DNA from: Beroe forskalii
Lineage: Eukaryota > Ctenophora > Nuda > Beroida > Beroidae
NCBI GenBank assembly: GCA_011033025.1
Contig: WFMF01000474.1
Span: forward strand, 1 to 64,000
Direction: 5' to 3'
DNA length: 64,000 bases
The translations under genes and the position numbers were made by a program. Shown one piece after another: positions 1 through 12,300 of the stretch; the stretch's first letter is position 1; every line of letters starts with the position of its first letter. Below the pieces are notes generated by a model, which was given only the letters and a program-made list of their open reading frames with translations, did not search any database and was not told the DNA's origin.

Positions 1-160
1 TGAACGACAGGAAAGGTATCGTCCAATTAAAAACGCTGAAAAGTACCATCCAATTAAATCTTATTATCTTAATCCTTTGAAGAAAGGAGATCCAGAATTC
101 ACATTTAAATTTCGTAAAAAAAGAATAAATCTGTTTGCTAACTGCACTTCAAAAACTCAC

Positions 161-311
161 TTTTTGACGCGCTCACAGTAGCTCGCGACGAGATCCAGCG
201 AGTTCTGGACGGTCTGACACACCCCTAACACCATCTTCATTTTAGCCGTGAAACTAAACTCTTCACCGTCCTCGCTCTCATCCTCCTTCGATACCTGGTC
301 CTGCAGATCCG
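161..311 (-). CDS. MCTP: MCTP exon 15 (loop between membrane segments)
   Basis: Residues 649-699, acceptor atattttcag|CGGATC, donor AAAAA|GTGAGT, phase 2. It encodes an acidic loop (SKEDESEDGEEF) and KMVLGVCQTVQNSLDLVASY, which matches the conserved VQ-N-LD-VAS helix before the second MCTP membrane segment. The alternative reading, AAG TGA as a stop, would lose that segment. Splicing on past the window edge is preferred. Confidence 0.88.
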
Positions 312-3300
312 CTGAAAATATGGGGTACAGATCACGTAGACATTAGAATGCTAATCATTAGATGTTCGAATTATTATAAGTGTTCAAATTATCGCACTTG
401 TAAAGCTTCGAACAAGTGTATAATGTAAAGTGTAGCGACTGTACACTTTACTCTGCACAGTACCATGGGACTACACGGCCCCCCCCCCCCCTTAGGGGGG
501 GGGGCAGGCCCCCCTAGTTTTCAAAAGGCCCCTCTAGAAAAATCTTGGCCCTACCTATGATTTTCTCAAAAATTTGTAAATAGAAAGGAAGTGAAAATTT
601 AGTTCATTTAGACAGCAATTTTCCTGAAATTTACCTTTTTTAGAGTTGAATCAATGAAAAAAATATAATTTTAGTTGTATTTTTATGCAAAATTGTGAGA
701 AAACAGGGCTATGGAGAATGAAAATTTGCTAATGTAAATTTTGGCCCCTCTGATGTTTTCAAAAATTTGTGATAAAATCTAGTTGATCCTTGGCCCCACT
801 AGCTCGAAAAAGTGTGTAATGGCATGCACAGTACAGTGTAAAGCGACAGTGAATATTGTAAAGTGTATAGTGTACAGTGTATGGTGTATAGTGTATACAG
901 TATAGTGTATAGTGTATACAGTATAGTGTATAGTGTAAACAGTATAGTGTGTAGTGTATAGTATACACTACACTGTATACTGTATAAACTGTATACTTTA
1001 TACAGTACAGTATGTAGTTTATAGTGTATAGTGTATAGTGTATAGTGTATAGTGTATAGTGTATAGTGTATAGTGTATAATGTATAGTGTATAGCGACAG
1101 TGTACCATGCCATTACACACTTTTTCGAGCTAGTGGGGGCCAAGCCCCCCCCCCCCCTAGATTTTTTCTAGAGGGGGCCTTTTCAAAACTAGTGACAGGC
1201 CAAAATATTAATAACATAATAACCGTTCAAATTTTTCGTTTTTCATAGCCCTAATTTTCACTATATTGCATAAACATACCACTAAAATCATGTTTTATTA
1301 ATTGATTTAACTCTAAAAAGGGTGAATTTCAGGAAAATTTCTGTCTAACTGAACTTAACTTCCTTTCGATGTTCAAATTTTTGAGAAAATTCTAGGTAGG
1401 GGATGTACTCTAAGATTTTTCTAGGGGGTACTTTGAAAACTAGGGGGGGGGGGCGTGTAGTCCCATGCAGTGTACGATGCATGATATCAATAGTAAACTC
1501 ACCGTTCATTACCCACGTTTCGAAGGATTTGAAGCCTATCCACCGTGCCAGGAACTCGTACAGTATGATAGCTGCAGCAAACATGGGTACCATGTACAAC
1601 TCGAATGATACCACCACCAAGATGTACAGCTGCAAAGAAGAGTGTTATAGTTAAGGGATGTACAATGGCAGGGGATGTACAATCTGCAAGGCAACAAGGT
1701 TCAATGTAATATGTCCAAGGATCAATGCAAGGTTCAATGTTATATGGCCAATGTATGTATGGTCAATGAGAAATGGTCAAAATGCAATGTGCAATGAGTA
1801 ATGAGCAATGCTTATGCTGAAACTGCACAATTATTCAATCTAAAAGGGTTTGCGCTATGTACAGCGCCAAGATATTGCATGAAATAACCCTGAAAACTCA
1901 CCAGAAGCGATATTGCTGACTTGGCTTTGTGCTCCCAGTTGTAGATTCTTTGTAACCAAAGGCCCAGGGAAAGAGCAACTGTCGCTAAGGCGTATACTCT
2001 CTTGAAGTTCTGAAATTAGTATGAGCTCAGATGTATCTGAGGCGGCAGTAACTGCATGTTAAATGTTTTTTATGTGTGTACGCCCCGCAAACTTGAGCCG
2101 CACACAAAAGAGGCGCAAAGTGCAAACTGCAGTTCGAATTGCCACCTTACCTGCATGAAGAGGTTTCGTTTGAACTTCGGTTCCTCGTACAGCAGGTTTT
2201 CCTCTGCGGGCAGCAGGGTTTTGATTACAGCCCGCAGCGGGTTGTAGATCAGCTCCGTTTCCAGGAAGATCTCCCCGAACCCGACCCGCTCCAACTTGCG
2301 ATCCTTCAACAAACACCTGCGAAACAAGAGATGTATCTTGCTGCCGTTTCTAGGGGGAGTCGCAGGGAGTTACTACTTTACGATTGTGAATTGATTATGG
2401 GGTTAAATTTAATAAAAAATCGGGAAATGTTTCTAAAAAGTAAAAGAGTTGATTTGGTTGTCCCAAACTAATAAATCTCAGGTTGAAATCCACTAGAATC
2501 ATTAATATTACCACCATGAAAACCAACCTGTGGATGGTGTGCGCCTCTAAGATGGGTAGTTTCACACATCCCAGAAAGTTATATTTGTTCTTTTCCTCGT
2601 CGAATACTCTGATATTTAGTGTGCTGTGCACATCCTTGATTTGACTGAAAGAGGGAGGCGCTAGTATAAACAGTCGTTTTATCATGTTCATATGAAGAGA
2701 CTTCAAAAATACATTGAGTCGGGGCTTGAAAAAAGCAAAAGCACACTCACAATTTGAACTGTTTGTTCCACACGGGATCCTGTGTTTTGTACATCGTGGT
2801 GGTTCTGACTCGAGTGTTCTCCACTTCGATAAAACAGAAGGGATCCGAGGTTCCTGGGACATGCCGGAATGTGAAGGGATGATAACATAGATCTAGAATA
2901 ATATCATAGTATAATTGAGGTCTGGGGTGCCTCCCCAAAATTATTCAGGGCATAATCTCCCCAAGAATGATCATATCATGATGGTGTGTATCCACCCACC
3001 ACAAAGACCCATATTTAATTCATATTTAAATCATAACAGAAATCACAGACATTTGCGGCGGGCTTCAACCATTGAAACGGTTGAAATTGCTTTATGGTCT
3101 GCCTCCATTGACTCAGAACATTGATTTATTGTTTTGATAACATGGAACATTCACGTATCTCCTGTTTACCTATGATAGTCTCAGCCTCTGGAAGGTCGAT
3201 ACACTTGATTATCTTGACAACCAACACTCCCACATCCTCCACATCATCCCATTTGTAGGTCAGGTAGTTCAGAGGGTTGTACGACATCGCCTGTAAGGGT

Positions 3301-6300
3301 TTAAGGTCAGGTAGTTCAGATGGTTGTAAGACATCTCCGACAGGGTTTAAAGGTAGTTCAGATGTTGTATGTCACGCGTCACATGTAAGGAGAGAAGGAA
3401 AGATTACAGGGTAGAGGATAGGATCAGAGAGGAAATTACATTTGAGGGAATCGCATCGTCGCACTAGAAATCATCAAATTCTGAACCAGCGAATCACCTC
3501 TTACATCCCCAATAATTTCAATCCAACTAACGTAAGTTTTGCGGAGGGCGACGAAGTCGTCCGGTGAGAGTTCACAGCCCGAATCCTCGGCGTTCTCGTC
3601 AATACGGGAGAGGTTGAAGACACAGGTAATAACTCCTCCCTTGTTGTCAAGATCTAGCTCCTGTTTGTATGTCTTGCTTTCCTCAAACTCTGTGATATCT
3701 ACCTCAGCGCTGTGAAAAGGGAAGTTGACTTATTTTGATGCTCGGGAGAGCACCAAAAGTCAGTTGTGATATCTCTTATGCAAGAGTCGTTGGTCAACAA
3801 AACAGCAAAACAGGTATTTTGCTGAATGTTACTAATCGACGAAACTTCAGCAAGGCAGATAAATTTGATAAAGTTTCCGTGAGTTTCTAAGTTCAGCGGA
3901 TATACCTTCCGATGAGGTTGTCTGAGAAGCCGAATTCCTCGTAGTCGAAGACAGATATCTCAAGGATGCTGCTGCTGTCGCTGTACACTCTGATCTCAAA
4001 GCGCTCCTTCCACTCAGGGTCAAGGGTTCGTCTCAGCACCTGTAAAAATATAAGATAGACATTTTTAAGCGCATCGCATCCCAAATTTAGAAGGATCCCA
4101 GGTTCACAAGGATTCAATTTCAAAGAGTCCACTCTTCCGTTACTCTTTATTATCAAAACTTAGTTTAAACCAATGTTTGTAGATGATGGAAGGTTCCTTA
4201 TCAGAATTTAGTTTAAACGTTTGGAGTTGCTCTGAAGAAAAGACCAGCTCACATACCTTGCTCTTGTGTTTCTGATGCCCCAGCTTGAATTTGCAGTAGG
4301 GGTCACTACTCCCGTCCTTGTTCATAGGACGGAGGTTGGCAGCCTCCACCAGCGTGATGGACAGAATCCCGGACAGGTGCTTCTCTTGGAAGGGGGACGT
4401 GGACCGCTGCAGGGTGTCCCTCTCGTCCAGCTTGGGGGAGCAGGGTTTAGGGGATGACATATCCCTTCAAGGATTAGGGATGCGTTCCTTCTAGAAACTA
4501 TAGTTGCTAAATAATGTGAAGTGTTAGCGGGAAATCTACATTTCAGAACAAAGCGCTAAGCTAGAGCATACAAATCATTTCAAACAACAACAGTCAAAAG
4601 TCAGGCCTTTAGGATCCCTCAAAGATTAGCACCCACAAAGATTACGCAAAGTGTTCCCAGCATGAATTGCAAATTCTAATGAGCACACGCTGAACGACAG
4701 GGGTGAGAGAGATCGTGTCTACGATTATCATATGGGCTAGCTGAGTGTGTGTGAGGTAAGTGGTAAACCCTGAATAATACGAGGCTGTTCAGCTGCCTTT
4801 GTGTAACGCTCAAAACATACACGTATACACAATATAACAGTGATAAATACAGGCAGATGCGAACAATCAAACACACAACCCCACATACAAACAATCACAC
4901 TGCGTGGTGCTTTGTGTATGCTTATGTAAGAGCATCACAAGCTCTCCAGAGAAAGAGAAAGAGCTAAGTTATTCATATATGAACAATGAACACATTCCAG
5001 GGGAAAGCATGTCAGCAATACTAGGTGACAGAACTAAATAACATACACTGTGACATGTTTTACCGAAAGCTGTGTCAGGAAATGAGTGAGCCGGTGTTTT
5101 ACAACCAGATACCCACGTCAAGAATCTGTCAAAACAATAAAATTATAGATGTGTGTGTATATACAGCAGTGTGAAGTACACAATAGTATAATAGCGTCAT
5201 GTATTACGGCGGCAGTTCGAACTGTTTGCGCGTATTTATTTCGTGTGCGCGACTTAAGTTTGCGCGGCGTTCAGACATGTCTATACGCCGCGAAAACTTA
5301 CGCCGCGCACACAAAAGACACGAAAACTGCAGTTCGATCTGCTTCTGTTCCTAGCTTGGAAGTAAACAGCTACAGCAGTGTTAAAGAAAGGACTTCACTA
5401 TAAGCAGCGAATAAGTTGGTAAAAACAAAGCAACAAACCCTCTTCATCAATGCCCTTCGTAAGTTCGCAGAACAAAAAGGCGATTGGGAGAGGGAAAATC
5501 AGGAGAGGTCTGCAGTGAACAAAAAAGTAAGGCATGATGAGGCAAAAAGATGCCCAACAATAAGATAGTAATTAAGAATCGCATTGTGTCCACATAGTCC
5601 ATGTTATATTGTGCGAGGAAATAGGAGACCAACAAACAGAATCATTGTATTCTGTACAATGCTATTGTGTGTTGTAATACTGCTATTCTGCCACGTGATG
5701 GTCCCACGTTTGCTGCGCTCCTTATTGAGCGTACTTGAAAATGTACGCAGAAATTCTTGGCCGAGTGGTTTAAGTCGAATAGGGAGAATTTTTAGAGGTG
5801 TAAGAAAGGAGTGGATAATGAATCACTATTGTTATTCATCATCCACTCCTTACCGCCTTAAGTAGTAACGGGAGGAAAAGTGAGGCCAAGCTGAGGCGTT
5901 CTAAGAATTATTCAAATTGTGAAATTTGGTATTGATACCAAATTTCACATTATGAGTAATTGTTAAAACGCGTCGCTTGATACCAAATTTCACATTATAA
6001 CTAGTTGTTAGAACGCCTTGCTTTCCTCACTTTTCCTCCCATTACTATTAGAATATTTCTCCCACCGCACTACTCTGCACTACAATAAATTCCTAATGGA
6101 CTCCATGAAAGTTTCGCAAAAAGTGAATTTTAACATATCTCTATGTATCTAAAATAAATTCCCGCGTACAAAAATGCATGCAGTGTTTAAAGCAAGCCGA
6201 TGCATGTACCTCTATTTTTACTAAAAATAATATAGCATTATTGGTCTCGTAACAAAGAAATGGTTTTTAATACTCAACCAATTACCCCTGCTGTGAAAAT

Positions 6301-9300
6301 ATACGTAGCAAAATCAGCTCACGAAGCAAATACAGTAAATGAAGGGCGTTTCCTTACATTGAGATTGTGTTGCTAACAATATTATATTCCATAACATATG
6401 TTACAAAGTTACAACACCTGGTCGCTAACCGTACAGGGTGTGTATGGAACTTTCTTCCACATAATGCATTTACAACTATGTTGTGAAATGCAACTGAAAT
6501 TCAATTTTAGAAATGACTAATGAATATAACAGGAGCCATGAAATGGAACCACAATTGAAAGGGTTTTTTCAAGTTCAAATTTCGATTTCTTCGGAACAGA
6601 TCACTCAACAAAGTCAGAAGACGTGTGTAAAGATGTTAAGTTAAACAAGCTAAGCGTCAAAGATACACGACAGGTAAGAATCCTTATGAAGAATCCCTTC
6701 AAGATCTGCAGTAAAAGCACAACCAGAAATCATTGAATATTTCAACTGAATATGATATACCACAATGTTGACATATGCAATGAGAGAGCAACATAAAGAA
6801 AGCAGCTTGCCGTATGTACATATAACAGGACGAAATCATTGGCTCAGATCACGGCACAGCGTCCAACAACAACACATGATAACTTATTAAAAGAAGAGAC
6901 TGGAATAGAGATGTAGAAGAGATGAAAGAGATTGTTCTAGACCTCTGAATTGTGTATGTCAAGCACAGTACTGCAATAAGTAACTTATTGTACTGTTACT
7001 ACATTTATCGATTCAAAATGACACTTGCAGAAATTGGGTGTGGGCTATAATAGTTGAAATCACGAGTATAAGCTAAAGATATAGAAAAACTCTGATTTTT
7101 AAATAGTTTTGAAACCATCAGCAAACAAGCGATTGTGATCTGCGTTGAAATAAAACGGCGCAACATGATTTTCGTACGCTAGTTTTAATTGCAAAACCGT
7201 ACAGGAATAGCTAAGCTATGCAACAATTTTGGTGTAAAAGGCATAAGTTTAGGCGCATAATTACAACAGGGCTCCTTCATAAACAATTTTATGTCATTAA
7301 AACTCAATTATGGATATTCAAACGCGGCAGTATTCAACCCGATCGTAATGATATAACAACAGCACATACCGATAATCTCGCTTGCAGAAAATACTGAAAT
7401 TTGTTTGTAACATAAAAATACGGTTGAAAAAAGCGAATTTACAAATTAAAATCAGGCCGTTGTGTTATTGAAATCAAACTAAGAAATCAAATGATGATGC
7501 ACACACAAGGCCAACCTACATACAAAGAAGGTTCAGAATTCGGAACTCTTCGATTGCGAGAGTCACGATGTTCCTAATAATCGGATGATAATAGATTGAC
7601 AGCGGTGGATGATGTTTGAGTTTTAATTGGATGATTGGTAATTACTATTGTGCCTGACAAATTATGTTGCGCAACTTAAACAATTAAGTTACAGCTCAAT
7701 GAGCTACTTAATTACTTAAAGTAACATGTACACTGTACAGGCATTTATCATGTCGTAAGAGCTTAGAGCAATGGCATTGATAATAACAACCTTACTTTAT
7801 GACTACAGCAATTGTTAATAAACAGCCGTTTGTTTGATGGCTCGTGCGGTGTCTTATTCTGATGCTTTAACTTTTGCAGGTTGCCTTCATACTTTCACAC
7901 CAATATTTGGTAGTATAGTCAATATAATATCAAGGCCAGTGAACGTGTTTTTAACGTCTATCATTTAAACTTTCCTTAAACATTCCTGGGTTTTAATTTT
8001 TGTAACGACGACAGGAAGTAAGAATGGTATTGCATTGCGAATTCAATATATTTGTTGCAAAGTTAAATTAAATAATTAAGTAAACAATGGAATAAATGAT
8101 TGATCCTGTGTGAGTGAAAAGTGCGACGGCAATATCACGGCAAAATGTCCGACAAGTTTTATTTGAATGTTAAATGCTTGTACATTTGCTATTTGTTCTG
8201 AAAGTGCGAACAGATTGAAGGCTCTCCGAGTCTCAGTTGCCAGGATGTATCAGTAAAACAGCGATAATGCTTGTGCCGTGGGAAGCCGGAAGCAGTGACC
8301 TGACAATCTACAATGCTTTGGGAAATTGGGGATTGTACGACGCTTCACTGCGAGCATTTCGAAGCCTGACTGGTGACAATGCAACATTTATCAAATGCGT
8401 CATAGTATGCATTTAAATTCGGCATGGTATACACTATACATTATCAATGTGTATAGGCTGTATGGTATACAATACACAAAGAGGGAGTGAATCTAACGTG
8501 ATCCTTCAGGCGAAGGCGTACCAGTTTACCCACACGACGCTAACAGTCAACCAATCAGAGCGCAGCTTCACACAATTCACGAGCACTGATAAGTCAAACC
8601 TTCATGTGCCGCGGGAAAACTAACACGTCTTCACCACCGAAGCGGTAGTATTATGCAGTTACCTTTTGTTCGCCACTAAGGAATCTATTGACTATCGCAT
8701 CGTAGGTCGTCGGTTTCCGGGTGAGTTTCTTGGACGGGGGTGGCGTACCGGGGGCGAACTAGACACACTGGCTGCCTGCACCTGTCCAAACACGTTGCTA
8801 TAGCAACAAGAGGTGCTATAGCAACATTGCAACGCAACATTGCCATAGCAACTAACGAATCTCATTCATTGAATTGTACCATCTTCAATCTCTTGGAGGC
8901 ACAAACGAAGCAACAAATCATCTGCACTCAGCAACCAATGGATTGGTTTACTCTAGTCTCCGATTTTCCGAACGAAAAAGGATAAAAATGTAATCTTATT
9001 GGACAAATCTAACTAAATGTAAATATTATGATACGATCGATCAAGTAAACAACACAGTTATCACGGCACGAAGTACACCAGGTCACAGATGGTGGTAAAT
9101 TGGAAGAACACAATGATAGTTCATACATATCAGACAAAATCAGGCACATCAATAAAATCTGATACAATCTGATTGCTTGTGACTATCAGGATCATTGATT
9201 GACGACTGTCTGATTTTTACAGCACGGATGCATAGCACAGATATATAGAGAGATTATGAGAAGATTTGGTACAATCACTGTTTAGTTGGACTGATCCAAG

Positions 9301-12300
9301 GCAGCTTTGATCGAAGGGTCAATCAGAAAAAGATAAGCAACACCACAGTGATTACAGCTAAAAAGACACATAGAGAAAAGAAGACTTTAAATTTTCATGA
9401 TGCACACAAGTATTTGGCAGATTGCTGCATATAATCTCCCACATATTTCACTACACATGCAAAAATTACATGCACTATACATTGTACAAGTGCAAGCCGC
9501 GCACTGCAAAAAGTGCACGGCGCACAATGCATAAAGTGCACGGCGCGCAATGTATGAATGGCACGGCGCACAGTGCACACTGATCAAGTGAACGGCGCGC
9601 ACTGCATCAAGTCGTGACGTGCACTTTATGTGCACATTTTACAGCGCACTTTATGTGCGCACCGCACACTTGACACGTGCTACTAAACATACGTCTGGAG
9701 GAGGGGTATCCGACAGATCCGAGGTTATGTGGATGGAAAACTTGATGGATCCCAGCTTCTCACTTCCGTTCTCGTCCTGCAACTCCTCCGTGTAGGTTTG
9801 ATATCTGAACACGTGATATCACGCATAAGTGATATCACGCATAAGTGATATCACGCATAAGTGATATCACGCATAAGTGATATCACGCATAAGTGATATC
9901 ACACATAAGTGATATCACGCATGAAACGTGACATCACGTCACACGTGTCACGTTATATGATATGTGACAAGACGCTACGTCAATCGATAGAATTCATTCA
10001 CTCAATTGAGTCATGCTTGTAAATTATGCATGACCACAACATCAAAACTCCTGAATTAATACAAGCGTATTATGAGCATGCAGTGTATTATGACGTAAGC
10101 CTTATAAATGAAAGGTTTTATATCAAAATCTAAGGGCCACAAATCCTAAACATCTACTCACTCATCAATCTGGAACATGGACAGTTTCATCTCATGGAAA
10201 CCAATCAGATCGTCCCTGAAACCTCTGTCATAGTCCATGACCTGGAGAAGTAAGTTAAAATTTCTCAAAATTATAGGCGTTGACTCTTGATAGACGAATT
10301 GAACTGGGGGTCGATTCCGAAATTGAACTTAAGCCAAAAAAGACTCAAGTGAAAAGTTAATTGCTAATTTACAGTTTTGGAAAGGACCTTGGGTTCCGAA
10401 TATTTTTGTGTACCAATCTTTGAGAGAGTGAAGCCAACACGAACTGAAGCAACTCACTTTGAATCTGATTGCTTCGTCCAGAGTGTCGACCACAAAACAA
10501 AACTTCTCCTCCCACAAAGGGTTTAGGTTTTTAGGACACACTTTCGTCCGGGCCCGTTGTAAACCTACTTTCACTTTGCAGTAAGGGTCACTCAATCCTG
10601 GGAGAGGGAAGACAAAAGCGTTAGTTAGTTGCTGGGCAAAGCTTTCCATTTCTGGTTTCAATATCATAAATTATGGGGTAATATTATCGGGCAGAAAGCA
10701 GGGCACAGTTCTCCACTGAAAGCTAATATGACAATAATTGAAGCTCTTGAATTGGCGAATCGAAGTGCAAATCATAAATGACCACGACGAAATTTATGAA
10801 TAAATCACACGCAAAATCACACTGGAAGTCATAAAATGAGTTGATAACATCACTCGGAAAGACCACACGTTGGAAAACAGTTAATTCTTACTATCAACAT
10901 TAGCATCACTCCAGAGGAAACCTAAGCGGGGCGGAAAAGTGAGGATAAAAACCCTAAACGGGTGAAAAGTGAGGATAAAAACCCTAAGCAGGGCGAAAAA
11001 GTGAGGATAAACACATAAGTAGGGCGGAAAGTGAGGAGAATATCAATGTTCATGACGGATAGTAATTGATGTCCGATTAGGTACATTGAAGCACATAAAA
11101 AAGGCAACCGCCGAGCCAACTGATACCATTTACGTAGCAGTTCGCAATGACCGTGCTTAACTTCACAGTGCTACAAATGAACGGAGTGCTACACAGCTTT
11201 AGCAAAAAGGTGCTGACTGCTGAATCTAAGGCCTCTAAGAAGAAAAAACAACAAAATCTCTTACCGTTGGAGTCTCTTGCCGCGAGATCAGCACTCCCTA
11301 TCACTGTGACCTCTATCCTGTAAGGATCCCCCTTAGAGGTAGACTTAGACTTCGCTGAGGAAGTCCGGGCGAGGGGAGACGACACGAATTCTTCCTGAAG
11401 ATGGAAAGAGATTAGAAACTCAAATTTGTAAGGGTTAAAGAGTTAAAACTGCTTGTAAGTAGCAGGTACTGTTCAAAGTGATTGGAGCTTAAACGATGTG
11501 AGGGATATGACTGGCGGTTGCTCTGATCTATATATCCCCAAAGCTCACCATTTCAATAAAAATTTTCGATTTGAGATACACTGCCCAGTGCTCGGCGTTC
11601 GTTGTGTGTTTAAAAAAACCGGTCTGAAGCATGATGTATGATCACTGATCACTATTCCCATCTGGTTGACGATTTGATGGTGTAATACTGCAGACATTGG
11701 CCATTATATTATACTCTGGCAGAATGACAGCATTTTACCGCTGCATGGTTCATTACCAGTTAAACTCCTGACCGCATTACCTGCAAATCATTATCAGAAT
11801 AATTATAATTTGATGATTGTAACCAGTATCACCATGGCAATGACTGATGTTAGCATTAAGCAACCATGTTTCTGAGAAAATGTATGCATTTTCTCCTGAA
11901 GAGGTATGACTATTTCTTTTAAAGTATGACTATTTCTCTTGAAGAAGTATGGTTATTTTTTCCAAGATTCATAATTAAGTTTTCCTGAAATGCCAGGTCA
12001 AAGCATATTTTTCTGGATTTAAAATCACTCATTTATTGCAAGCGAATGATATTATTATATCATTCTTAGGTCGACTTAGTAAAAAAGGGCCCTTAAGGTG
12101 TGTCACATAGAGCGAGTGGTACTGTGAGTGCTGTGTGGTCGGGTGTTTGAATTCAAACATTAATATTATTATAAGCCAATACAGGTGGTCAATTCTCAAA
12201 TGAACAGGGCCATTGAAATAGAACAATACACTTGTATAATATAATTTTGTTCAAGAAAACGAGAAGTGACACAAACCCCCTACTGCTCAAAGGAAGAGGG

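Larger units (their letters stand above)
4431..9692 (-). other. MCTP intron 5 (long intron)
   Basis: At 5.3 kb this is the largest visible MCTP intron. Contents: a possible alternative first exon with ATG 4460, an inverted-repeat element (5213-5337), a hairpin and MITE (5806-6047), a CCAAT and X-box cluster (8551-8852) and a degenerate GTGCAC repeat (9470-9680). The stretches 6050-8480 and 8990-9460 show nothing I can identify. Confidence 0.7.

Noticed and set aside
161-164. TGA directly after exon 15 as the true MCTP stop
   Set aside because: AAG TGA overlaps a strong AAAAA|GTGAGT donor, and the conserved second membrane segment of the family would be lost. A truncated isoform by intron retention cannot be excluded.
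799-1143. Tyr/Leu/Thr open frames on the minus strand
   Set aside because: Generated by the TATAGTGTA array in the centre of the foldback element.
8740-8985. 81-codon plus-strand frame downstream of the CCAAT box
   Set aside because: It spans the X-box cluster, encodes repeats of AIAT from GCTATAGCAAC words and has no domain. Regulatory DNA is the simpler reading.
12085-12160. tRNA or SINE from GAGTGGTACTG and GTTTGAATTC words
   Set aside because: Spacing and stem pairing do not form a cloverleaf, and the B-box match is poor.
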